Source: CANLBN01 sp047638515 (GTDB taxonomy: Bacteria; Pseudomonadota; Gammaproteobacteria; Pseudomonadales; Cellvibrionaceae). Taken from it: DNA of 12,717 bases. Each line of letters begins with the position of its first letter. Position 1 is the first letter of the stretch. Under the pieces are notes generated by a model. That model was not told the DNA's origin, did no database searches, and saw nothing but the letters and a program-made list of their open reading frames with translations. The translations under genes and the position numbers were made by a program. This document shows positions 1 to 7,049 of this stretch, one piece after another. The stretch covers positions 1-12,717 of the forward strand of contig JBLIME010000062.1 of assembly GCA_047638515.1 (NCBI GenBank), written 5' to 3'.

Positions 1-620
1 CCCGAGACATGAGCCATATCCACTAGTAAATAAGCGCCGACTTTATCAGCAATATCGCGGAAGCGTTGCCAATCCATTATTTGCGAGTAGGCAGAAAAAC
101 CAGCGATAACCATTTTAGGCTTGTGTTCTAGTGCTATACGCTCAACTTCATCATAATCTATCTCGCCGGTATCTGTGTTCAAACCGTACTGGACACCGTT
201 ATATATTTTACCCGAGAAGTTGACGCTAGAACCGTGAGTTAAGTGACCACCATGATCTAAACTAAACCCTAAAATGGTGTCGCCAGGCTCCAGCAAAGCT
301 AAAAATACCGCTGCATTAGCCTGTGAACCAGAGTGTGGCTGAACATTGGCGTAGTCGGCACCGAACAGTGCTTTGGCGCGATCAATAGCTAAAACTTCTG
401 CTTTATCGACATATTCACAGCCGCCGTAATAGCGCTTACCCGGATAACCCTCTGCATATTTATTAGTTAATTTTGTACCTTGAGCTTCCATAACCACTGG
501 GCTTGCATAGTTTTCAGAGGCAATCAACTCGATATGTTCTTCTTGTCGACGCTCTTCCGCCTTCATAAAAACGGATAGTTCCGGGTCGAAAGACTCAATA
601 GTTTGCGATTTATCAAACAT
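1..620 (-). CDS. glyA: Serine hydroxymethyltransferase, N-terminal part (cut by window edge)
   Basis: PLP-dependent cytosolic enzyme that interconverts serine and glycine while moving a one-carbon unit to tetrahydrofolate. About 207 codons from the start codon (ATG, complement of 618-620) are present. The rest, including the PLP-binding lysine, lies left of base 1. The translation starts MFDKSQTIESFDPEL and contains the family hallmarks HIELIASENY, LTNKYAEGYPGKRYYGGCEYVD, FGADYANVQPHSGSQAN, DHGGHLTHG, FSAYSQIMDW and, at the edge, VDMAHVSG. The Asp of that last motif (about residue 201) corresponds to the PLP-ring-binding Asp of the family. A purine stretch AAGAGAG lies about 10 bases upstream of the ATG and supports this start. 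The gene is divergent from ettA across a 313-base gap. No frame break is seen; the identification is near certain. Confidence 0.97.
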   Translation of the reverse strand, partial: MFDKSQTIESFDPELSVFMKAEERRQEEHIELIASENYASPVVMEAQGTKLTNKYAEGYPGKRYYGGCEYVDKAEVLAIDRAKALFGADYANVQPHSGSQANAAVFLALLEPGDTILGFSLDHGGHLTHGSSVNFSGKIYNGVQYGLNTDTGEIDYDEVERIALEHKPKMVIAGFSAYSQIMDWQRFRDIADKVGAYLLVDMAHVS

Positions 621-933
621 AGTAATATAACTCTCTTAACAATTGCTTACGGTAAATTAGCTTTCTTTAAACTAAAACCAGAATACATGTCGCCTTAGAC
701 AACAAGAAAAAAATTAGTGGATTCTACAGTAAGGTCGGCACAAAGCCCATATGAAAACGGCAGCAATTAATTTGCACTGAAAAAAATACAAAGCACCGCT
801 AGTTTTTACTTTGAATAACTACTTCAAGTATACTTCTACGTAACTAGAGACGTTGATTTGTAATTTTTATTGCGTATTTTGACGATGCAACGACACCTAA
901 TCTTAATCGACTATTAAAAGGTAGTGACTTTAT
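621..933. other. Divergent intergenic region glyA / ettA
   Basis: This AT-rich 313-base stretch without a gene separates the two divergent start codons, so it should hold promoters for both. I see no convincing open frame, tRNA, riboswitch-like fold or strong inverted repeat in it. The only notable elements are the purine-rich ribosome-binding candidates next to each start and weak sigma70-like hexamers on the ettA side. Confidence 0.6.
805..834 (+). promoter_or_regulatory. Possible sigma70 promoter for ettA
   Basis: TTTACT (805-810) and TATACT (829-834) are separated by 18 bases. They match the -35 and -10 consensus at 4 and 5 of 6 positions and lie about 100 bases before the ettA ATG. A second, weaker pair, TTGATT (853-858) and TATTTT (875-880) with a 16-base spacer, lies closer to the gene. 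In AT-rich DNA such matches are common, so this is a candidate only. Confidence 0.25.
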
Positions 934-2598
934 ATGGCTCAGTATGTTTATACGATGAATCGCGTAGGCAAAGTTGTCCCCCCCAAACGCGAAATTCTTA
1001 AAAATATATCTCTTTCATTTTTCCCCGGCGCTAAAATTGGTGTACTCGGTCTCAATGGCTCGGGAAAATCAACCTTGCTACGTATTATGGCAGGCATAGA
1101 CCAAGACTATAACGGTGAAGCGCGTCCGATGCCTGATATAAAGGTCGGCTATTTACCCCAAGAGCCTCAACTCGATGACAGCAAAGACGTTCGCGGCAAC
1201 GTGGAGGAGGGACTCCGCGAAGCGTTAGATGCGCTAGCTGGGCTTGAACAGGTGTACATCGATTACGCGGAGCCCGATGCTGATTTTGATAGTCTCGCTA
1301 AGAAACAAGGCCGCTTCGAAGATATTATTCAAGTGTGGGACGCTCACAACCTTGACAACAAATTAGAGCAAGCGGCTGACTCGCTTAGGTTGCCACCTTG
1401 GGATGCCGACGTGAGTAAATTATCAGGTGGTGAGAAACGTCGCGTCGCGCTGTGCCAGCTGCTGCTGTCTAAACCCGACATGCTGTTGCTCGATGAACCC
1501 ACTAACCACCTAGATGCGGAGTCAGTGTTTTGGCTAGAGCGCTTTCTACATGACTTTAGCGGAACTGTTGTAGCCATTACTCACGACCGTTACTTTCTCG
1601 ATAACGCCGCGGGTTGGATACTCGAACTCGACCGTGGTCAGGGCATCCCCTATGAAGGCAATTATTCGACATGGCTCGAGAATAAAGAAGCTCGACTAGC
1701 TCAGGAGTCCCGTGGCGAAGCCTCGCGCCAAAAAGCGATTAGATCAGAGCTTGAATGGGTGCGCCAAAATCCTAAAGGACGACAAGCTAAAAATAAGGCG
1801 CGGCTGAAACGCTTTGACGAAATGCAGACTCAAGAATTCCAAGCGCGCAATGAAACTAATGAAATTTATATACCACCCGGTGAGCGCTTAGGGGATAAAG
1901 TTATTGAATTTAACAAGGTCTGCAAAAGCTATAACGGCCGTCTGCTGCTCGACAATCTGACCTTTAACGTTCCGAAGGGGGCCATTGTCGGCATTGTCGG
2001 CGGTAATGGCGCGGGTAAATCGACGTTATTCCGCATGATTAATGGCGACGAAAAAGCCGATAGTGGCGATATTGTTTTTGGCGACACCGTCAACATTGCC
2101 TATGTCGAACAGGGCCGCGAAAGCCTCGACGACAAGCAAAGTGTCTGGGAAGCTATTTCTGGCGGAGCTGATATTATTACTATTGGCAATTACGAGGTGC
2201 CCTCGCGCGCATACGCAGGGCGTTTTAATTTCAAAGGCTCCGACCAGCAAAAGCGCGTTGGCGATTTATCGGGTGGCGAACGCGGCCGCCTGCACCTAGC
2301 CAACACTCTCAAGCAAGGTGCCAATGTATTGCTTCTCGATGAGCCCTCGAATGATCTCGATATAGAAACACTGCGCGCATTAGAAGAGGCGCTGTTAAAT
2401 TTCCCAGGCTGCGCGTTGGTTATCTCCCACGACAGATGGTTTCTGGATCGAGTCGCAACTCACATATTGGCTTATGAGGGCGATAGTGAAGCCGTTTTTT
2501 TCGAAGGTAACTATACCGAGTATCACGAAGACCTAATTGCTAGAAAGGGTGACAAGGCTCGACCCGAGCGCATGCGTTACAAACCGATAAAAGCCTAG
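934..2598 (+). CDS. ettA: Energy-dependent translational throttle protein EttA (ABC-F ATPase)
   Basis: Soluble ABC-F protein. The E. coli family member binds the ribosomal E site and gates the start of elongation according to the ATP/ADP ratio. At 554 residues it has the expected length (about 555). Two ABC domains are intact. The first has Walker A GLNGSGKST (39-47), signature LSGGEKRR near 163, and Walker B LLLLDEPTNHLD near 184. The second has Walker A GGNGAGKST near 356, signature LSGGERGR near 445, and Walker B LLLDEPSNDLD near 465, with Ser where Thr is usual. The arm insertion lies at about residues 95-140, and the inter-domain linker carries the basic ELEWVRQNPKGRQAKNKARL stretch. The start MAQYVYTMNRVGKVVPPKR matches the E. 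coli N-terminus, which fixes the start. An AAAAGG stretch (916-921) is a somewhat distant ribosome-binding candidate. The gene is monocistronic by appearance and converges with mutL. Confidence 0.97.
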   Translation: MAQYVYTMNRVGKVVPPKREILKNISLSFFPGAKIGVLGLNGSGKSTLLRIMAGIDQDYNGEARPMPDIKVGYLPQEPQLDDSKDVRGNVEEGLREALDALAGLEQVYIDYAEPDADFDSLAKKQGRFEDIIQVWDAHNLDNKLEQAADSLRLPPWDADVSKLSGGEKRRVALCQLLLSKPDMLLLDEPTNHLDAESVFWLERFLHDFSGTVVAITHDRYFLDNAAGWILELDRGQGIPYEGNYSTWLENKEARLAQESRGEASRQKAIRSELEWVRQNPKGRQAKNKARLKRFDEMQTQEFQARNETNEIYIPPGERLGDKVIEFNKVCKSYNGRLLLDNLTFNVPKGAIVGIVGGNGAGKSTLFRMINGDEKADSGDIVFGDTVNIAYVEQGRESLDDKQSVWEAISGGADIITIGNYEVPSRAYAGRFNFKGSDQQKRVGDLSGGERGRLHLANTLKQGANVLLLDEPSNDLDIETLRALEEALLNFPGCALVISHDRWFLDRVATHILAYEGDSEAVFFEGNYTEYHEDLIARKGDKARPERMRYKPIKA

Positions 2599-2651
2599 CG
2601 CTCAAGACATTGCATTGTCCTTGCCCCCCGCAAGCACATCTAACCGTTAAT

Positions 2652-2689
2652 AGTGGAGTCGCGAATGTCAAAGTGACCTCGACTCCATT
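2652..2689 (+). terminator. Hairpin between convergent ettA and mutL; possible ettA terminator
   Basis: TGGAGTCG (2654-2661) and CGACTCCA (2680-2687) form a perfect 8-base-pair stem. A G-T and an A-T pair can extend it outwards, and the 18-base loop contains a nested GTCA/TGAC mini-stem (2667-2670 with 2674-2677). On the plus strand it is followed by TTGCGTTTTCATT, a poor but T-rich tail, so it best fits a terminator for ettA. It has no T tract on the mutL side. It begins 54 bases after the ettA stop and ends just before the mutL stop. Confidence 0.45.
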
Positions 2690-2695
2690 GCGTTT

Positions 2696-4570
2696 TCATT
2701 GGCCGCGCATAAACCATCTGTCAATTTCACTCAATGAGAACTGCATAAAGGTTGGACGCCCGTGGTTGCATTGACCGCTACGCTCGGTTATTTCCATATC
2801 GCGCAATAAGGCATTCATCTCCGGCAGCGTCAGCTTTCTGTTGGCGCGCACCGATCCATGGCAGGCCATGGTCGACAGAAGCTCATTGATATGCGACTGA
2901 ATGCGATCGCTCGATCCATATTCAATCACGTCCGACAGTACATCGCGCACTAGCTGCTCTACATTGGCCTTTTGCAAGGCAACAGGAATTTGTCGAACTA
3001 ATAAGCTCTCGGGCCCAGCGCTTTCGACAATAAACCCAAGTTGAGTAAAAATCTCGAAGTGTGACTCTGCACTGCTGACCTCTTTTTCACTCATAGCGAT
3101 AGTTAACGGCACTAATAATGGTTGAGGCTGGATCGAATTTTCGGCGAATTCAAGCTTCATACGCTCATAGGTAACACGCTCATGGGCTGCGTGCATATCC
3201 ACCATAATTAAACCCTCGGCATTTTCTGCCAGAATGTAAATACCTTTAAGCTGAGCAACGGCGAAACCTAGGGGTGGAATTTCTGCATTATCGCGATGGC
3301 CGTCGCCAGAATCGTTGGGTATACCTTTTGCAGCCGTTTGATAAAACTGCATGGCCTCACGAATTTGCGGTTGAGCGCTAAAAGCCTTGGAAGTAGTAAA
3401 GTTATTGCCTGCATGGGACTCTTGCCGACTAACCTCAGCGGCCGAATTAACGCCCTCAAGTGATAGCGGCATGGCGCTTTGTTCCGTGGGCGAGAGCTCC
3501 AGGCCGCTGGCAGCATGAATTCTATTTAAGATATGAGCTGCGGGCTCTACATTAACTTGACGCTCGGGACGCACGTCAGCTAATGCATGGTGCAAACTAC
3601 TAAAAATAAAATCGTGGACAGAGCGGTGATCGCGAAACCTAACCTCGTGCTTGGTGGGGTGAACGTTAACATCAACCGTTGCAGGATCAACCTCGATAAA
3701 TAAAACAAAGGCGGGATGACGCCCATGAAACAGCACATCGCTATAGGCCTTTTTAACAGCATGACTCACTAACCGATCTTTAATAGCGCGGCCATTCACA
3801 TAAAAATGTTGTAAATCTGCCTGGCTTCGTGAAAAGGTTGGCAAGGCAACCCAACCCCATAGGCGAAAGCCATGACGCTCAATATTAATTGCTAAGGCGC
3901 TATCCATAAATGCAGGCCCGCAGATTTGCGCAATGCGTCGCTCGCGATCAGACTCGCTGTGGCTAGCTCGAAAACTGCGTATTGCGCGCTGATTATGTCG
4001 CAACTCAAAGCTTACTTCAAAATGCGCCAGCGCCAGCTGCTTAACAACATCATCGATACGCGTGAACTCAGTTTTCTCGGTACGCAAAAATTTACGCCGG
4101 GCAGGAGTATTAAAAAACAAATCGCGCACCTCGACGGTGGTACCTTGAGGGTGTGGTGAAGGCGACACATCCGTCGTCATATCGCGACCTTCAGTTTTAA
4201 CTACCCAACCACTGTGGGAGGTCGTTGCATTACTAGTAAGCAATAGGCGCGAAACGGAGCTTATGCTAGCTAAAGCCTCTCCGCGAAAACCTAAGGTGGC
4301 AACCGCTTCCAAGTCATCAAGCAACTTAATTTTGCTCGTTGCATGCCGGGCTAGGGATAACGATAGGTCATCCTTATCAATGCCAGCGCCATTATCGCGA
4401 ACACGCATCAGCTTGATACCACCCTCCTCCACGTCAATTTCAATACGTGTGGCACCAGCATCGAGGCTATTCTCCAACACTTCTTTGATAACAGAGGCTG
4501 GGCGCTCAACAACTTCACCGGCGGCGATTTGGTTGGCGAGACGTGGACTTAGGCGTTCAATTGTAGGCAT
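2696..4570 (-). CDS. mutL: DNA mismatch repair protein MutL, endonuclease-type
   Basis: MutL links mismatch recognition by MutS to strand incision and excision. At 624 residues it has normal length. The N-terminal GHKL ATPase is intact: NQIAAGEVVERPASVIKEVLENSLDAG (13-39, catalytic Glu33), DNGAGI (59-64), LGFRGEALASIS (93-104), GTTVEVRDLFFNTPARRKFL (143-162) and DVNVHPTKHEVRF (300-312). A variable linker spans about 335-430. The C-terminal dimerisation/nuclease domain has DMHAAHERVTYE (458-469), fitting the D-x-HA(X)2E(X)4E metal-binding motif, plus ACHGSVR (569-575) and CNHGRP (601-606). QPLLVP (483-488) fits the QxxLxP beta-clamp-binding motif. These features indicate a latent nicking endonuclease, as in bacteria without MutH; E. 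coli MutL lacks the motif. The start is the conserved MPTIERLSPRLANQIAAGEVV. The gene is not joined to amiB or miaA as in E. coli, and its 5' end faces a divergent deacetylase gene about 70 bases away. Confidence 0.97.
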   Translation of the reverse strand: MPTIERLSPRLANQIAAGEVVERPASVIKEVLENSLDAGATRIEIDVEEGGIKLMRVRDNGAGIDKDDLSLSLARHATSKIKLLDDLEAVATLGFRGEALASISSVSRLLLTSNATTSHSGWVVKTEGRDMTTDVSPSPHPQGTTVEVRDLFFNTPARRKFLRTEKTEFTRIDDVVKQLALAHFEVSFELRHNQRAIRSFRASHSESDRERRIAQICGPAFMDSALAINIERHGFRLWGWVALPTFSRSQADLQHFYVNGRAIKDRLVSHAVKKAYSDVLFHGRHPAFVLFIEVDPATVDVNVHPTKHEVRFRDHRSVHDFIFSSLHHALADVRPERQVNVEPAAHILNRIHAASGLELSPTEQSAMPLSLEGVNSAAEVSRQESHAGNNFTTSKAFSAQPQIREAMQFYQTAAKGIPNDSGDGHRDNAEIPPLGFAVAQLKGIYILAENAEGLIMVDMHAAHERVTYERMKLEFAENSIQPQPLLVPLTIAMSEKEVSSAESHFEIFTQLGFIVESAGPESLLVRQIPVALQKANVEQLVRDVLSDVIEYGSSDRIQSHINELLSTMACHGSVRANRKLTLPEMNALLRDMEITERSGQCNHGRPTFMQFSLSEIDRWFMRGQ

Positions 4571-4640
4571 AGGACTTATTTGTAGCGTAAAATAGGCTAA
4601 GAATTATGAACTAAACCAACTTTCGATTCTATGGCCATTG

Positions 4641-5549
4641 ATGACAATCCCTTTAATAACACATCCTTTATACAGTTATGACTTTCCCGGTAAGCATCGC
4701 TTTCCTATGGAGAAATTCGCCTTACTCACCGATTTTTGTCATGCCAAAAACTTTATTCGCGGTAACAACTTATTCCGCCCCGGCAGGGCCCGTCGAGAAC
4801 TGTTAGAAGTTGCACACTGCACAGATTATTTGCATCGGTTTATGAACAATCAACAAAGCTCGTCAGAGCAACGTCAGATGGGCCTGCCCTGGAGCAAGGA
4901 GTTGCTTGCACGTAGTTTAATCTCACCCAACGGCACGTTTCTCACTGCGCAATTAGCGCTGCAAAATGGAATTGCCTGTCATCTGGCTGGGGGCACTCAC
5001 CATGCACATTATGACTTTGCCTCGGGCTTCTGTATCTTGAATGACCTAGCAATTACCGCTAAAGCATTGCTTGCACAAAAAAAAGTACACAAGCTTGTTA
5101 TTTTCGATTGTGATGTTCACCAAGGCGATGGAACAGCCACCATACTCGCGGATGAAGCACGCGCATATACCTGCTCTATTCACTGCAAGAAGAATTTTCC
5201 TACACGCAAGGCAAAAAGCGACTTAGATGTAGAGCTGGCGATAGACATTACCGAAAAGGCCTATCTAGATATAGTCAATGACACCCTAACAACAATTATT
5301 GATCAACAAAAACCTGACCTAATAATCTACGATGCAGGGGTTGATATATTTATCGGAGACCCCTTGGGCTTATTGTCAATTTCGGCGCAGGGAATTAGTC
5401 AGCGAGAAGAGCTCGTACTTGAAATTTGTAAAGATAAAAACATCCCCGTTGCGACCGTCATCGGCGGTGGTTACGACGACGACCGACGCGCACTTGCGCA
5501 AAGACATGGAAAAATTATTGAAGCGGCGTATAAAGTTTATGACTCATAG
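4641..5549 (+). CDS. Histone deacetylase family protein (class IV / HDAC11-like)
   Basis: Predicted cytosolic zinc hydrolase that removes acyl groups from lysine or small amide substrates; the true substrate is unknown. The 302-residue protein is a single arginase-fold deacetylase domain. It contains HPLYSYDFPGKHRFPMEK near the start, the catalytic His pair H120-H121 in GGTHHAH, and GFCILNDLA. Zinc ligands are D158 and H160 in FDCDVHQGDG and D235 in YDAGVDIFIGDPLG, with the transition-state Tyr278 in GGGYDDD. The phrases DxDxHQGDG, DAGxDI.GDPLG.LSIS and GIxxREELV resemble the class IV (HDAC11-like) branch, common in marine proteobacteria. A TTG at 4638 precedes the ATG at 4641 in frame; I choose ATG because the homologous N-terminus begins there. 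No strong Shine-Dalgarno is visible. The gene is divergent from mutL and ends 24 bases from the convergent HDOD gene. All catalytic residues are present, so it is probably active. Confidence 0.9.
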   Translation: MTIPLITHPLYSYDFPGKHRFPMEKFALLTDFCHAKNFIRGNNLFRPGRARRELLEVAHCTDYLHRFMNNQQSSSEQRQMGLPWSKELLARSLISPNGTFLTAQLALQNGIACHLAGGTHHAHYDFASGFCILNDLAITAKALLAQKKVHKLVIFDCDVHQGDGTATILADEARAYTCSIHCKKNFPTRKAKSDLDVELAIDITEKAYLDIVNDTLTTIIDQQKPDLIIYDAGVDIFIGDPLGLLSISAQGISQREELVLEICKDKNIPVATVIGGGYDDDRRALAQRHGKIIEAAYKVYDS

Positions 5550-5573
5550 GCGCCGAGGTACACAAACACAAAA

Positions 5574-6878
5574 CTATAACATGTGAAATTCTTTAACAAC
5601 TTTTCTATACTCATTAATGATGCTGTCTTCTGCTTTAAATTTTTCGTTAATAATCTTTCGTGCCGCCGGAATATTATCTAACTTGGGTATGTTGCTGGAC
5701 TCACCATCCATGACTCGCAACAACACATTGCTGACGATCATTAGATCGGTGTAGTCAGGCTTCAGAGAATCATCCGCCGCACTTGAGTCGTACTTCCAAT
5801 CACCACCGTTAGATAGGACATCGACAACGACGTTAGGAAGGTTCCATTTAGAGACAACTAACTGACTACTAGCCGCTGAATCTTTCTCAGAGATATCGTT
5901 AACTCGACTGTACTCACTAATATTTTCTTCATTTTTAGCCACATATTGTAAAATTAGTAAGTCACCGATACGAAAAAGCAGCCCACATAAAAAAGCAATG
6001 TCGGGATTAAAGCCCGATCGTCCTGCGACCGTTTGCGCCATCACCGCACGCCTTAACGAATTATCCCAAGCCTGCCGAAACACATCGTCCAACATTTTAC
6101 TGGGTGATTTAAACAGCTCTTTTGTTGCAAAATAAAAAACTAACTTCTGCGTTAACTCCTTACCTAGTCGACAAACGGCGTCAGTAACAGTTTTTATTTC
6201 TGTGGCACCTCGGTACAACGGACTATTAGCCGCCTCTACAAGCTTGATGCTCATTGAACTATCGCGCTTAATTATATCGGCAATATCTTCGAGGCCCACA
6301 TCAGCTTGGCTACACAGAGTCTTAACTTTTATGGCAACTTCGGGCAGCGAAACCAATGATAATTTGCCACTGCTCATTGCCGTTTCAATGCGCTGTAGCA
6401 GCGTTTTTTTAAAAGAATCGTCCTCGACAGAGAAGTCTCTATTCAAACTATTTGTCTTTCTAGTACGCTCCTCCGCAAGCGCAACAACATAATGGGGCAC
6501 TTGATAAAAAGAGGCTTTTGCCGAGGCTACTTTTGACGTAAGTTGCCTCGGACGTAGAAAACTTAAAGGTCGATTCGACTCAGACGATCCACCTTCGAGT
6601 ATTTCTTCGCCGCCACCGCCATCAATGATTGATATTTTTCCACTGACTAGAAAAAAGTCGACATCGTCTGTGTCGCCTTCCTTAAACAGTAAGTCACCTT
6701 TGCTACAGGTCACTGCCTCTGAAAAGTTGATCATTAAAAGTTGAGCGTCTTCGGGCAGGTCGACAAACGGAATAAATGCTGACAGTGGCTGCATGCGTGC
6801 ACGCTCGCTAGCTACAATCGTTTTTGGTTGAGTCGGTTTTGGCTCGCCTAAAAATTTACTCATCAAACGTCTAAACAT
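5574..6878 (-). CDS. Degenerate cyclic-nucleotide-binding-like plus HDOD domain protein
   Basis: Probable cytosolic signalling or regulatory protein of 434 residues; the exact role is unknown. Residues about 35-135 resemble a cNMP-binding beta-roll (KGDLLFKEGDTDDVDFFLVSGKISII), but the phosphate-binding cassette with its conserved Glu and Arg-Ala is not recognisable. Residues about 165-360 form an HDOD domain: LPEVAIKVKTLCSQADVGLEDIADIIKRDSSMSIKLVEAANSPLYRG, then ITKTVTDAV-like helix text, then FLCGLLFRIGDLLILQY (296-312). The usual GLLHDIG is GLLFRIG, so the HD metal pair is lost, as in many non-catalytic HDOD proteins. No membrane segment or signal peptide is seen. The start at 6878 is supported by AAAGAG about 8 bases upstream; an in-frame ATG at 6863 is the alternative. 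It lies 171 bases downstream of amiB on the same strand with its own candidate promoter. Family members often tie environmental signals to c-di-GMP or stress pathways. Confidence 0.85.
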   Translation of the reverse strand: MFRRLMSKFLGEPKPTQPKTIVASERARMQPLSAFIPFVDLPEDAQLLMINFSEAVTCSKGDLLFKEGDTDDVDFFLVSGKISIIDGGGGEEILEGGSSESNRPLSFLRPRQLTSKVASAKASFYQVPHYVVALAEERTRKTNSLNRDFSVEDDSFKKTLLQRIETAMSSGKLSLVSLPEVAIKVKTLCSQADVGLEDIADIIKRDSSMSIKLVEAANSPLYRGATEIKTVTDAVCRLGKELTQKLVFYFATKELFKSPSKMLDDVFRQAWDNSLRRAVMAQTVAGRSGFNPDIAFLCGLLFRIGDLLILQYVAKNEENISEYSRVNDISEKDSAASSQLVVSKWNLPNVVVDVLSNGGDWKYDSSAADDSLKPDYTDLMIVSNVLLRVMDGESSNIPKLDNIPAARKIINEKFKAEDSIINEYRKVVKEFHML

Positions 6879-6903
6879 TGGTTAACTCTTTAGTAGCAAT
6901 TTA

Positions 6904-6933
6904 ATTTTACGTCGAGATTTTTGTCACTGGCAA
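6904..6933 (-). promoter_or_regulatory. Likely sigma70 promoter for the HDOD gene
   Basis: Read on the minus strand, TTGCCA (complement of 6928-6933) and TAAAAT (complement of 6904-6909) are separated by 18 bases. Each matches the -35 or -10 consensus at 5 of 6 positions. The -10 lies about 25 bases before the ATG of the HDOD gene, giving a short leader that still contains the AAAGAG ribosome-binding site. This suggests the gene can be transcribed independently of amiB. Confidence 0.45.
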
Positions 6934-7049
6934 TCATTACAAGCACTTAATACTGCCAAATTTTTACTCGCAATCATAGTCTAGATACTTTTTTATACCC
7001 ATATCGATACAGAGAGCGCTGTCTATATCATTTCGTGACGGCACAGGCG

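Noticed and set aside
2026..2299. Open frames of 74 and 85 codons on both strands inside ettA
   Set aside because: They lie wholly within the second ABC domain of an intact gene and look like frame shadows with no motif or ribosome-binding site.
4638..4640. TTG immediately before the ATG as start of the deacetylase gene
   Set aside because: It adds a single residue; the ATG three bases later is the stronger start codon and fits the family N-terminus.
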